Origin: Torreya grandis
Taxonomy: Eukaryota; Streptophyta; Pinopsida; Cupressales; Taxaceae
DNA length: 64,000 nt
Direction of reading: 5' to 3'
Assembly (NCBI GenBank): GCA_037957365.1
Contig: JARHVA010008428.1
Span: 1 to 64,000, forward strand
In this document: positions 32,521 to 44,500 of the stretch, one piece after another
Position numbering within the stretch: the first letter of the stretch is position 1
Layout of the letters: each line of letters opens with the position of its first letter
Translations under genes and position numbers: made by a program
Notes under the pieces: generated by a model
What the model saw: the letters and a program-made list of their open reading frames with translations, nothing else
Told to the model about the DNA's origin: nothing
Databases searched by the model: none

Positions 32521-32999
32521 GAGGTTTAGGGTCATTATCTTAAACCTATATAGATTATATATATTATATGAGTGCCTAATAATGGTGGGGCAAGGTATTG
32601 ATTAGCTCAAAAAGGTTCATTTTCACCAGTGTCTTATGAAGTTGTTTCAAGACTATCTACTGAATACATGCAGAAGGGTTGGAGGGAGAGGATCCCAAAA
32701 TAGATACCTTGGGTTTTGGTGGTTGTGAAGCTAAGGGTAAATATGTTTAAGTTTGGTTAGAAGGTTGAGGGGTTGAAGGGTAGGTCCATGGAATAAACAC
32801 TTTGGATTTTTCTTTATCCTTCTATTGGGCCCAAGATCTAGTAACCATAAGAATATTATGGATGAGGTGCTTTTTTGGGTTTAATGTCTACTTCAATGCC
32901 TCTTACTCATTCTTAGGGGAGAGTGGGGGAGTGGGTAAATGTTGGATAAGTTGGTTGGGAAGTTGGGTTGGTAATGGAGGTAAGAGAGGTTCATCTAAT

Positions 33000-35900
33000 A
33001 ATAGATCATCCTCATTATATAAGTTATGAATAAGTTGTTGGAGAGATTTATAGTTATCCATGTCATGTTTAGGTGCCCCATGTTATGACAAAATCAAGTT
33101 ATCATTAAACCAAGAGAGTTTGGTATTGGAAGGGTAGAATGGTTTGATAGGTGGTAAACTAAAGGAAGAAGTCTGCAACAATATTTTTAGGATGGTTGAA
33201 TAAAATTCAATCAAAGGTGTTAGAGGTGATGGGTTTATAGTTTTAGGAGTGGGAGTCTTATTAGAAGAAGGCTTTAGCCTAGAAGTCATAGGTGGTGGAA
33301 TGGTTTTAGTTGGTGGTTAGGATTTCTTAGTTATGGTTATTTTTGGGGTAAATGATTTGAAAGTGGAAGATCTGGATGGTGAGGGTTGGATATAAGTGGG
33401 AAAGTAGAGGTAGATAGGTTAGTTAAGAATGATAAAGAACTAAATGGTTTGATGGGTGTGGGTGTAGGTAGAGAAAAATGGGATGGTTTACTAGAGGAAG
33501 AATAGATAGTTGGGATGGTAGAAGGATGGGGTCCAAAGATATAAGGTAAGTGGGAAGGAGGTGGTATGGGTCTAGTTCAACATAGAGGTTTGGGTAACTC
33601 TATCTTTTTGATTTGTTTAGTTGGGGGTTTCTTTGGTGTATTATATGGGGTTAAGTCTAACTTCAAAGAAGGGTAAGTATGGCTAGGAATGGAAAAAATT
33701 CTTAGATTCTTCATTAGTTTGGTAAGAGGGGCATAAGGTGATTTGGAAATGTTAAAGGGAGGTGGTTGGGATAGTTCCCTTATGGTTTTAGATGAAGAGG
33801 TTCTTGATGAATTGGAAATAATGGGTTTAAGGGTGGATTAAAATGAGGTTGATGACTCATATTTGTTTGGGTAAGGGATCCCAAGATGATGCTAAAAGGT
33901 GGCTCTATAAAGTTTGGGTTAAGAAGTGAACTCTATACTTTGGAATAGTCTAGAAAAGGGCTTGTAGATGGGTTTGGTTCCTTGGTCATTGGTTTAAAAA
34001 ATTAAGCCCCTAGGTCAAGGAGAGGGAATGGCTCCTTCATCTTTATTTTTGATGGAAGGTTCCAAAATTAGTGGCTGGGTGGATGAGGTAATATCTTCTT
34101 TTGGGATGGTTTCCAAAGGGAGAATGGATGGTTATATGATGGGGGAGGTAGGTGTGGTGTCCTCAAGTGAAGGAATGAACATGTTTGATTCCTTTGTTTA
34201 GGTTTCCAAAGTAATGGAGGGTAGTTATACTAATTTAATTGGTGGATTCAAAGAAGAAGAAATGGTTAAATCAAAGGTTATCTCTTGTAGTGTTTCCATC
34301 AAATGAGAGGTAGATAAAGATAAGGTCTAATCAAGTGAAGAAAGAGGGATGGTTGATTCTTCCTTTTGGATATCTAAAATAATAGGAGGTGATTTTAACT
34401 TCCATAAGTTAAATGAAGGAAGATGTGGTTAATTTAAGGGTCTCCTCAATAATGGGCTCACTAATAATACCATTGATTGTATGTGCCTAATGAGAGTGAG
34501 ATGATTTTGGTTTGTTGTCATAGTGATAGATATAATGAAAATGATTAGGAAAAGGTTTGTGGAAGATGTAAAGGGATTGATTAGGAGGTGCATTGGGATT
34601 ATCAAATTCAAGTTATCCATTATCAATTAAGCTTTAGGCAATCCTTTTAAAGGTATTTCACCTACTAACGTCATGTCCTATAACTCAGTGAAAGGCACAA
34701 TGGTCATTCTCATTGTACCAACTAGGCATAGGGAAATAAACATAAAATTATTGTGGTGATTTGATAGGTGGAAGTTGGATGATGTTATTCTTGAGTAATT
34801 TTTCAAAAATTGAAGCATAAGACTCTCTTATGGGAGTATATTGTTTTGTAGGAACTTGGTTTTGGTTTCAATGTTGTTCATTGGAAAAGTTGGAAGAATT
34901 GGTTTGATGGGGTTGGTTTATAATTGGAAGTGGAGTAGTTTTTAGGACAATTGAGTTTGAAGATGCTTTAGTTTTAGTATTAGGATGGTTGGGTTGATTA
35001 GTGGTTCTGGTGGAGGAAGGATCATTATATTTAAATCTATAATTCTTGTTCTATAGTTTTAATTTCCATTCATTAATGTCTTAGTTTTCAAGTTTATGTA
35101 CCATAGTGAATTCCTATACAAAGTCCTCAAAGTTTGAAATTGAAGATAGGGAGAAATATGTTTGGCACAATTGTGAGAGAAGAGTTCAATCAAATCATGT
35201 TAGGGTAATGATAGATAAATTTGGTTGATGATACCTCTCCATCTAGATATGAAATTAGTGATTGATTCATCATCAAATTTCTTAATAGAATACAAGTCAG
35301 TAATAGAAACCTTTTTAGATATATTTATTGAGAAATGATCTATAAACATTTTGGATAATTAAGAGAAGGAAAAGATGGAGTTCTTGGTAAGAGCACTATA
35401 CCTATCAATGGTTGGTCTTGATAAAGACATGGGAAAGGTATGAAGGAGAAAAGCATTATCATATATGATCAAATAACAAGAATGATAAAATGCTCTCAAA
35501 TTTTGTTGGGGGTCCTCCTTGCTTTGCAACTTGGAAAAATTGGGTAATTCCCATTGAGGAGGATAAGAATGGATAGTAATAGATGTATGGTTTAATTATA
35601 TATTTTATTATAGGATAAAAGGTTATGAGACCCAGAGATAGATGAATCTATATTAGTCATTTTATCCATTAACATCTTGACCAAATCTATTTGAGGTTGG
35701 GAAGCTACATAATTAAGTGGTAAAGTTTTTTGAGGTTGGGTGGCAACAATGTATGGATAAGTGATAGAAGGTGTTGAAGAAGCCGCATATTGGTAAATGG
35801 TAATAGGAGGATGGGATGGTGCCACATAAGGGTTGATTGGCACAAATGGTTGGGTGGAAGGTTCTATGTATCCTTGTGGGTTATAAATGTATTGGGAGGA

Positions 35901-36609
35901 TGTCATGAGTACTTGTTGGGGGGATCATATGGGTTAGTTTAGAGGTAAGTTTGGGTTGGTGGATGGTGGTATGGATGTAGATTGGGTTGGAGGTATGAAA
36001 TTGATAGTTGGTTATTGGTGGGTGGTAACTCTAGTGCTAATAGGTGGAAGTGTTTGAGGTATGAAAAGTACCAAACTCTAAAGTGAGGTAGAAATTAGTG
36101 GGTTGATTGAACTAAGGGGAATGGTAGAAATAGGGGTAGAATATACCCCCATGGTAAAAGCAGTATAAGTGAAAAAAGGTAAATTTGATCTAATGCTAGA
36201 GGTATTGGTTAGGGTAATAGGTGTTTGGTTATTAGTTTGGATATTAGATGGAGTTTAAGGAGTGGTAGTGGGAAAGATATTAGAATAAAAAGAGGCTTAG
36301 GTAAGCATGGATTGGGTTGAGGTGGAATCCACCAAAATATGGGGAGGCATACCATAAGGTGGATTCATAGAAGGAACTGAAGTAAGATAGGTATAGTTAG
36401 ATAAGGTGTTAAGGTAATGCTAAAGAGCCATAAGGTTGTTATCAAGGAAGATAGTGAAATCCACATCACCCTCAATAAAAATTTGGTTCCTGATAGGAGG
36501 GGGAGAAGAATGAGGGGGAACCCTCAACATAAAAAGTATAATCCATAGAGGAACAAGAAGGTGGTTGTTGGCTGGTTTGATTCCTCAACTATTGTCTATT
36601 AAAGACCAT
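33000..36609 (-). pseudogene. gag: Gag and Pro-rich region of element B
   Basis: The probable start is the ATG at 36609 (LMVFNRQ, cf. FMVLTHSQ in A). The best preserved piece, 35906-35592, contains DLVKMLMDKMTNIDSSISGS followed by SYNKIYN, matching A. The gag core is badly decayed. A first CHHC module appears near 34730-34640 (WYNENDHCAFH, then GHDVSR) with its last Cys lost to a stop. A later module near 33125-33030 (LSWFNDNL..., then PKHDMDN) is preceded by SFSLPPIKPFYPSN, the counterpart of A's Pro-rich segment. Long plus-strand runs of Gly, Val and Arg here are shadows of the Pro/Ser-rich minus strand. Confidence 0.82.
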
Positions 36610-37285
36610 GAGAGGAATAGTAAAGAAATAATGAAAGTCATAACTCAAACACAAGTCAAACAAAAGGAAAAGATCTCAAGGAAATTAAACATACACCAAA
36701 GTGCATTTCACAATTTAAGATTATTTCTAAAATGATTTTGGCTTATGCCTTATAAAGTGTGAAGAATAAATTTGGTTTGTAGATCAAGTAATAAAGAGGA
36801 CATCTAAGGTTGGTTTCAAGTTATATTTAGGTGCTCAAGAGAGAAAATCTATATTGATCTTTAGTTCATGGCTTGATATTGGGGCCTACCTCCTCACTTC
36901 ACACATTATAGTGATAAGGGTGTTGATTACTTAGCCAAGATATACTAAATTTTAGAGTTTATACTCAACTAGAGAGTTGAGTTGGCTTTCCCCTTGGTAA
37001 TGACTTCCAAGTGGGATTGCCAAGAAAGGGTAAGGTTTATTACTAGGTGATGAAATCCTAGTCAAGCCTTATCTCAAGTTTGTTTTGATGTGTTGATCGG
37101 TTAAGAGGTTTGGAAAAGGTATGTGATAAAAAGAGTAAAAGATAAAATTAATTACTTTGATTTTAAATTACTAGATGAACTAAAACAAATAATCAATCAA
37201 TGTATTCAAAAGATTTATTGTAAGCCCAAAAGAAATGTATATTTCATTAGATGAGCATAGAATAAAGGAAGAAAAAGGGATGTTA
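36610..37285 (-). other. Untranslated leader of element B with conserved twin hairpins
   Basis: Matches the leader of A. Stem 1 (+ strand 37043-37047 with 37057-37061) and stem 2 (36993-36997 with 37007-37011) occupy the same order and near-equal spacing as in A. The loop on the minus strand is ATTTCATCA in stem 1 and AAGTCATTA in stem 2. GTATATCTTGGCTAAG (minus strand, ending near 36931) is identical to A. Confidence 0.8.
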
Positions 37286-37304
37286 GCTCCCATCAGGCAT
37301 GCCA
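37286..37304 (-). promoter_or_regulatory. Primer binding site of element B
   Basis: Minus strand TGGCATGCCTGATGGGAGC, three bases from the LTR end at 37308. Confidence 0.85.
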
Positions 37305-37307
37305 AAA

Positions 37308-38700
37308 TGTTTCTCTTAATTTTCCCTAGTTTATTAATTTAGAAGCATGTAAGAAACTAGTAAAAGGGGTGTGTAAAAAATTACCTAATACAATTTCACC
37401 CATGATCTAGGTGACGATGGGAACTCCTCTTTGGCTTGGAAATAATAACCTATAGATAATAAAGACAATAGAAAATGGGTTATTAGCAATATAATTGAGT
37501 GGACTAGCTAGATCTATATTCAAGAAGTATATGCTTGTTAGGAGGTTGTCAATACACTATTGATAACAATTAATTTGATATAGATGAAAATAAATAATAA
37601 TTTAATTCAATAACATTAAAGAAAATACATACAAGAAGAAGAAATTGAAATGCTTTTTTAAATAAAATGACTAAATATAGTAAAAGTGGGTCAATAATCA
37701 TGCTATGATAGATAGGGTTAGGTTCAAAAAATCAAGGCTTTGTGAGTAGGGAGGAACATAAAAAGTAGGGTTTGGTTGGGGTTAAGGGGCTAAAAATAAG
37801 TTGCTGTTATTTTCTACCATAATGACCATCAATGGTTGGGTGAATCAGTGGTGGTTAGGTTGACTATTGATGGTTGGGTAACCATTTATGGTTGATGTGA
37901 CCTCGGTAGTTGGGTTAACCATTAGTAGTTACCTTTGTATTTCTAGAAATGATCAAAAAAAGAATTTTAGACTAGATAAATGGTTAGGTAGAGATTTGAA
38001 TATGGGTCTGATCAAAGATGGGAAGCTAGGAGATAAGCCTGATTAGGTTAGGAGTGTTAAAAATGAAATAAAATAAAGAAAAAATACAAAATTACTTGTA
38101 ACTTGTTAGATTATTGATTATGGAAGGCTGAAGTAATTTGGCCAGAGTGATAGTACTGTGTCCTCATGAGCAATGATAAGAGAGGTTTATATCTCTATTG
38201 CTACTACTTAATTTTTGAAGGAAGGCTAGATACTTATGTGAAATAAGATTTAATAACTTGGATGTGGATCCTTATTCACCTCATACTCTTCTCCTTTTAT
38301 AGTATGAAGTTTATAATTAGATAGGAGGAAGTTTGTAATTAGATAGGATGATAAAGTTACTATTTACAATGATTTTTAGTTGGTTGGAATCACATAAGGT
38401 GGACATACTATTTGTTTCCATGCTTATATTTTACATAACTAGTAATGCTTTTTAAGAAGGTTGAGGATGTGACCGTCGATGATTAGGCTAACCATCGATA
38501 GTTAAGTTGACCATCAACAATCGAGTGTCTAGAGGAAAATGGGTGAAAATAATTTAAAAGGAGGGGGTTAAAGGTTAAGTTAGTAAGTTAGTAAATGGGT
38601 GTGTTTAGTTAGATAAGTAGTTAACTAGAATCATGGTTAAATATGGATCTAAGGTGTTTCAACATCTAGAACAATTATATGTAGTTTTCTAGTATCTACA
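37308..38700 (-). repeat. 5' LTR of element B
   Basis: 1393 bp, collinear with 14958-16361, with both ends intact (TG at 37308; ACA at 38700) and followed by CTCTT. Dyad cluster 2 has unit starts near 37826, 37845, 37864, 37882, 37901 and 37919. Cluster 1 starts at 38473, 38492 and 38511. AGCCAAAGAGGAG (minus strand, near 37440-37425) is shared with A. Confidence 0.93.
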
Positions 38701-38732
38701 CTCTTATATGGAATTCAATTCAAAATAAACTT
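38596..38732 (+). repeat. Left copy of the ~137-bp direct repeat flanking element D
   Basis: Spans the last 105 bp of the B LTR, the CTCTT duplication and 27 bp of element C, ending exactly where D starts. The right copy is 43845-43980 with about ten differences. Confidence 0.88.
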
Positions 38733-39921
38733 TGTTAAGCACAAGATATACTGAGAGGGGGGGGGGTGAATCAGTATAACATATATCTTATAAAACTTTC
38801 CCTTAACCAGATTCCACTTAAACAAAAATTCAAGATATGTAATAAAACTCAAACAATAAACACCACACAAGATAGATAGAGACACCAGATATAATGTGGA
38901 AACCTAATGTGGGAAAAACCACAGAGAACAATCTCAAGTATATGAATGAGCACCAACCCAAAAAATATTTTCAAGCACCAACTTGTAGGAGCACCGACCC
39001 CTTTGTTGAGCACCAACCCACAGGAGCACCAACCCCTTTGCCAAGCACCAACCCAGCAATAATTTGTGAGCACCAACACATAGGAGCACCAAACCCTTTT
39101 TCGAGCACCAACCCAACAATAATTTGTGAGCACCAACCCGCAAGAGCAGTAACCCATTTGCCGAGCACCAACCTAATAACAATTCATGAGCACTAACCCA
39201 TAGGAGCAACAACCCATTTTGTGTATACCACACACCTATCTCTCAATGTTGTTATCTCAACAAATGATAGTTCAATACAACATCTCTTTCCTCTCTCTCA
39301 CCTTTGCTCTTCTAAGCTAGATATAACAAATACAAATCATATTCATCTCTCACAATTACTCTTCTAAGCTAGATATTACAATATCAAATCAACCTCTATC
39401 TCCCATGTTTATTACAAATGGCTTCTCAAGCCTTTATTTATAGTTTTCCAAATGACCTTTGGCCTTCCCCCTTTGTGACCCTTCAATCCTCATGGACACC
39501 AAACTTGTATGACCCTTCATATTCTTGCCTTTGAAAAGTCATGTGGTGACCCTTCATGACCAAAAATGTCCTTCCCACTTTTGTCCTTATCTTGGTGACT
39601 TTTCATATTCCTCAAAGTGTCCCTTCATGAGAAGTTTCACCCTTCATCTTTTGTCTTCACTTGGTGACTCTTGGAATTCCCCAAGATGACTCTTCATGGG
39701 AAAATGCATCCCATCCTTCTTTTGTCTTTACCTCATGGATTTTTGACTTCTCCATGGGCCCTTCTTTTGTCTCATATGCAACCAAAAATATATTTATTAA
39801 TATTAAATAAATATTAACTCACATTATCCAAGATATATTTATTACAAACAACATTAAATTGAATGGGGCCTTTATCACCAATAATGCTAGACCTTTGACA
39901 TCAATGACAATATTTCCAACA
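38733..39921 (-). repeat. 3' LTR of element D
   Basis: 1189 bp; + strand TGTTAAGC...TTCCAACA. It contains a poly-G run near 38757 and about 4.6 units of a 60-bp minisatellite (38944-39220). Collinear with 42574-43844. Confidence 0.92.
38944..39220 (-). repeat. 60-bp minisatellite in the 3' LTR of D (about 4.6 units)
   Basis: Each unit has three GAGCACCAACC words separated by different spacers. One unit is shortened to ~35 bp. Periodic frames on both strands (e.g. STNPTIICEHQ on +) come from the unit length being a multiple of three. Confidence 0.9.
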
Positions 39922-39936
39922 ATCTCCCTCTTTGTG

Positions 39937-40222
39937 ATTGATGGCAACCTCAATCCTAAAACTACCATATCTTGTCACCTGCATATCATGTCATTTGAAA
40001 ACATACAGTAACTCCCCCTTACTATAACAACCTGTACCTATTCCCTATATCTATTTATGCACTTGTACATGTACCTGTTATTCTCCCCCTTTGACATTAA
40101 TGGCAAAGGGCCTACTTAGAGCTAACACTTAGCTCCTCCTTAATTGATGCTAAACATCAATGATAGGAAGTAATATAAATTACTCCTAACTCCTCTCATA
40201 GATCTTTGAATGTGCCCTTTGA
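39937..40222 (-). other. 3' untranslated part of element D
   Basis: Non-coding; includes a second CCCCCTTTGACATTAATGGC block near 40086-40106 similar to the polypurine region. Confidence 0.6.
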
Positions 40223-40630
40223 TCATGCCTTTGAGAAGATATCTGACAATACATATACATTATTCCCTGTCCTTTGAGCATCTGCAATCAACTCATTTGA
40301 ATCTTTTCTTCTAATCTCACAACCTTCTTTATGAAACTTTAATGTGTATCCTTGATCACATATTTGACTAACACTCAATAGATTATGCTTAAGACCTTTT
40401 ACATACAAAACATTCTTAGTCTTAGTTCTACCATAATCCAAACTCAAAGTACCTTTTCTAGCTATCCTGGTAGTGGTTTTATCTCTGAATCTTACTATAC
40501 CACCATTTGTCTTCTATAGAGATATGAATTTACTTTTATCTCCTGTCATATGCCTCAAACATCCACTATCAATTAACCATGGCCGATCTTTACCTATTAC
40601 ATGCAGAGTTGTCTAAACCATCATAGAATC
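40223..40630 (-). pseudogene. Protease and GAG pre-integrase domain of element D
   Basis: The minus-strand frame 40447-40223 reads NVLYVKGLKHNLLSVSQICD..., the standard pre-integrase signature of plant Copia polyproteins, with the following Cys (GCEIRRKD). Just upstream, near 40600-40555, is WLIDSGCLRHMTGD, where the usual motif is DSGCSRHMTG. The catalytic Asp is present, but a stop and a frame change separate it from the pre-integrase part. Nothing recognisable as integrase follows before the 3' untranslated region. Confidence 0.9.
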
Positions 40631-42508
40631 TTTAGGTTGTTTCTTCTACCATGAACATGTCTGAACCTTCTTCCTGATGAATGGAGCTTTGAAACTCTGA
40701 TCCTTCTTCTTGATGAATGGAGCTTTGAAACTCTGAACCTTCTTGACTGACTCAAACACACATCTACAATACCAAGCTATGTGTCCAAATTTGTTGCACT
40801 TGTATAACACTATGGTCTCTTCATCAAAGCTTGATAGAGGAGAAAAAGAGTTGTGGCTTTTGCTTGACTCTACTTGACTTTCCTTTTCCTTATTTCTGAA
40901 ATTGTTAGCTCTTTTTCTACATTCTAATTTCTTGTGACCATATCCATTACAATAAAAACAATAGCCATAAAAATAAGACCTATTTGTATATCTATAACTT
41001 GATTGCCTTTTGTAGCTTTGTTCCTTCTAGCCTTCTTTGTTTGAAATGTCCTCTATATTCTTCATTTCTCCCCTTTTTGTTTCCTCTTTTGTAAGAGCTT
41101 CAACTTAGCTCTTTTTATTTTCAAATCTAATCCCTGTCTTATCTAAATTTGCTTTTTGACTTTCCAATATCTTATTTATCATGTTAGTGCTATCCTCAAA
41201 TTTTAAATCACTAACTACTTTATCATTGACTACTTTCTCAATATCTTCTTTTAAAGATGCAATTTCAATAACATACCTTTGACATTATTTTCTTGCTATT
41301 TCCAACTGTGTTGTGAGATCTTCTTCATTCTTCTTGGCTTCTTCTAAGTGTGTTGTTAGATCATCAATAATTTCCTTTGACTCCTTTTCATTTTTCTTGA
41401 TCTAGTGCTTTAATCTTTGATTCTTCTTCTAAATAGCTTCTAACTCTTCTAAGTCACAAATGAGTTCTCCTTCCATATTCACTTCAGCTTCCTCTTCGTC
41501 TTCTTATTCTTGATCACCTTCATGTATGGCCACGAATAGATTATCTTCTTCTTTTGAATCACTGACTCCACTATCTTTGACTGAGCTAGGATCCTTAGAA
41601 TATAGGCTCTTCTTCTCAAATCCCTTTTTAGATTTGCCTTTGAAATTCTTCTTGTATGTAGGCTTTTCTTCTTCATCATCATTACCCTTATTTGGGTATT
41701 TAGCTAAAAAATGTCAAATCTTTCCACAATTAAAACATTTAAAAGGTAATTTCTTTGATATTTACTTGTTCCTATTTTTGGCTTATGAATGAAAAGTGCT
41801 ATGTTGTTATCTTCAATCACTGGAACTATCACTTGATTCTTGAATCTTAGCTTTCTCTTTCTTTGATGTCTTGAAAGCCACTTCTCTCTTTGAGGGTTTA
41901 TCTTGTTATATCCACATCTCATATGCCATGAGTGTACCATGAATCTCATCCATCATTAGCTTGGCTAAATTTTTCATCTCCTCGATTGCCAAAACCTTTG
42001 CATCATATCTCATTGGTAGAGATCTCAAAACCTTTTGCACCACCATTGACTCTTCTAATGTTTCTCCAAGACCTTGAATCTAATTTACTATCTGATCAAC
42101 TCGCAAGAGATAACTTACTATATCTTCTTCTTCCATCTTCAAACTTTCAAACTACCTGCTAAAAGTTTGAAGCTTAGCTTGCTGAACCTTTCCATCACCT
42201 TTGTAAATATTCTCAAGTTTTACCCAAGTTTCATGAGTAGATTTACATTGCATAGCTTTAACAAATTTAGATTCACATAAAATATATAAAATAGCATTTA
42301 AATCTTTAGCATTACATTCACTTGCCTTCTTTTCTATTGGAGTAATTTTAGATGTCTATGGCTCTTCATATTCCTCCACCACTACTTTCCATATGTCAAA
42401 TCCAAGGGCCATCAAATAAACCTTCATTCTCATGATCCAAAAAGAATAATTCATCCCATCAAACAAAGGTGCCTTATTTTTAGAAAATCCTTCTTGTGAC
42501 CTAGCCAT
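40631..42508 (-). pseudogene. gag: Gag of element D
   Basis: The start at 42508 reads MARSQEGFSKNKAPLFDGMN then YSFWIMRMKVYLMALGFDIW, typical plant Copia gag. The frame to about 41700 covers the UBN2 region (e.g. LRSLPMRYDAKV) and an acidic/Ser-rich linker with scattered stops. A coiled-coil-like Lys/Glu-rich portion lies at about 41470-41100. Zinc-knuckle remnants are near 41735-41690 and 40990-40900 (YGNGYGHKKLECRKR), with another near 40800-40755 (CNKFGHIAWYCR). A 39-bp tandem duplication (about 40668-40745) lies between knuckles and protease. Confidence 0.88.
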
Positions 42509-42573
42509 CCTGCTTTCTCGATCTACCTTCAAGCTGTAAAACTTTTCAAAAAAGAACTTGCTATGATACCAAA

Positions 42574-43844
42574 TGTTAAGCATAGGATATACTAAGGGGG
42601 GGTGAATCAGTATATCATATATCTTATAAAACATTCCCTTAACCAAATTCCCCTTAATCAAACATTCAAGATATATAATAAAACTCAAACAATAAACACC
42701 ACAAAAGATAGAGAGAGACACCAGATATAACATGAAAACCCAATGTGGGAAAAACCATGGAGAACAATCTCTAGTATATGAATGAGCAACAACCCAAACA
42801 ATATTCACAAGCACCAACTTATAGGAGCACCAACCCCTTTATTGAGCACCAACCGATCAACTATTCATGAGCACCAACCCATAAGAGCATCAACCCCTTT
42901 GTCAAGCACCAACCCAACAACAATTCATGAGCACCAACCCACAGGAGCACCAACCCCTTTGCCAAGTACCAACCCAGGAATAATATATGAGCACCAACCC
43001 ACAGGAGCACCAACCCCTTTGTCGAGCACCAACCCAATAACAATTCATGAGCACCAACCCACAAGAGCACCAACCCCTTTGCTGAGCACCAACCCTATAA
43101 TAATTCATGAGCCCCAACCCATAGGAGCACCAACCCCTTTGTGTATACCACACACCTATCTCTCAATGTTGCTATCTCAACAAATGATAGTTTAATACAA
43201 CATCTCTTTCTTCTCTCTCACCTTTCTCTTCTAAGCTAGATATAACAAATACAAATCATATTCATCTCTCACAATTGCTCTTCTAAGATAGATATTATAA
43301 TATCAAATCAACCTCTATCTCCCATGTTTATTAAAAATGGGTTCTCAAGCCTTTATTTATAGCTTTCCAAATGACCTTTGGCCTTCCCCCTTTGTGACCC
43401 TTCAATCCTCATGGAAAATGGTGCCAAACTTGTATAACCCTTCATATTCTTGCCTTTGAAAAGTCATATGGTGACCCTCCATGACCAAAAATGTCCTTCC
43501 CACTTTTGTCCTTATCTTGGTGACTTTTCATATTCCTCAAAGTGTCCCTTCATGAGAAATTGTACCCTTCCTCTTTTATCTTCACTTGGCGACTCTTGGA
43601 ATTAACCAAGATGACTCTTCATGGGAAAATGTGTTCCACTCTTCTTTTGTCTTTACCCCATGGCTTTTTTACTTCTCCATGGGCCCTTCTTTTGTCTCAT
43701 ATGCAACCAAAAATATATTCATTAATAATAAATAAATATTAACTCACATTAGCCAAGATATATTTATTACAGACAACATTAAATGCAATGGGGCCTTTAT
43801 CACCAATAATTGTAGACCTTTGACATCAATGAAAATATTTCCAA
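42574..43844 (-). repeat. 5' LTR of element D
   Basis: 1271 bp, longer than the other LTR mainly because its minisatellite has six units instead of about 4.6. It begins TGTTAAGC on + and stops two bases short at the other end. Confidence 0.92.
42781..43140 (-). repeat. 60-bp minisatellite in the 5' LTR of D (six units)
   Basis: Exactly six 60-bp units, each ending CACCAACCCCTTT, with internal GAGCACCAACC triplication. The ~140-codon periodic frame on + (STNPTTIHEHQPTGAPTPL) is composition only. Confidence 0.95.
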
Positions 43845-43980
43845 TGGTGAGTTTAGTTAGCTAAGTAGTTAACTAGACTCATGGTTAAATAGGGATCTAT
43901 GGTGTTTCGACATCTAGAACTGTTATATGTAGTTTTCTAGTATCTACACTCTTATGTGGAATTCAATTCAAAATAAACTC
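43845..43980 (+). repeat. Right copy of the ~137-bp direct repeat flanking element D
   Basis: Copy of 38596-38732, including the end of the B LTR (TCTACA), CTCTT and 26 bp of C. It continues directly into element C sequence (CTTCATACAC), so it is the original B/C junction context. Confidence 0.88.
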
Positions 43981-44500
43981 TTCATACACATAAAATATAT
44001 AATACATAAGTTAGTAAACATGCTACCTAAAATTAATAGGTATCCTTTAGATGATTTTATCTCTTTGGTTCACTTTGATTCCTTATCTATTAGTACTATA
44101 AGGAAACATAAGGATTTCATTTATCCCTCCTAATTCTCAACCCTACACATCTAGGTTACTATACCACCTCTACTTGTAGTAGACCCTGTGGTCCATGATA
44201 TGATGTCCATAAGTGGTCTTGGATAATTTTGGGTTAGAAAAACCCATGGCTATAGTTTTATCTACCAAAGCAGTGATTTTTGAACAATAATTTCTATTTT
44301 ATAGCTCCTACAACATTCCAACCCATACAAAGATATTTTATATACAACACTCTATGGTAATAAGGTGCCTCACATAGGAAATACAACTTATGTTTTTTAT
44401 ATAATCAATAATATGAAATATACTGAAGATCATATTTAATTTTAAAAAGGCATCCAACCTCAACACATCATATACCAACACCTACCATTATACATTACAT
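43981..44500 (+). pseudogene. Element C interior before protease
   Basis: Broken frames with short matches to the spacer upstream of Gypsy protease (VVHDMMSISG near 44190-44220). No gag is recognised. Confidence 0.5.

Larger units (their letters stand above)
14958..38700 (-). mobile_element. Element B: Tat-type Ty3/Gypsy retrotransposon, interrupted by element A
   Basis: LTRs of 1404 bp (14958-16361) and 1393 bp (37308-38700) are flanked by identical 5-bp duplications CTCTT (14953-14957 and 38701-38705). On the minus strand the LTR starts TGTAGACAC, as in element A. Reading leftwards from 37307 come primer site, conserved leader, gag, CHHC modules, protease, RT, RNase H, integrase, a 3' untranslated part and a polypurine tract at 16376-16362. 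Without A and its duplicated 5 bp the element is about 14.7 kb, large as is usual for plant Tat/Ogre-like elements. Many stops and frameshifts make it inactive. Confidence 0.93.
38733..43844 (-). mobile_element. Element D: Copia-type LTR retrotransposon lacking integrase, RT and RNase H
   Basis: LTRs 38733-39921 and 42574-43844 bracket a 2.65-kb minus-strand interior. It carries a primer binding site (TTTGGTATCATAGC, 42573-42560), gag, zinc knuckles, protease and the pre-integrase domain, then a polypurine tract (CACAAAGAGGGAGAT, 39936-39922). It ends in gag/protease, so it needs a helper for transposition. Its flanks are the two halves of a ~137-bp direct repeat rather than a 5-bp duplication. 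The right LTR lacks its last two bases (TTCCAA where the left has TTCCAACA). Confidence 0.93.

Noticed and set aside
42781..43140. Possible CRISPR-like array
   Set aside because: Units are contiguous 60-bp repeats with no unique spacers, in a plant retroelement LTR.
42782..43195. 137-codon + frame, and overlapping minus frames, in the D LTR
   Set aside because: Translation of the 60-bp minisatellite; periodic only because 60 is a multiple of three.
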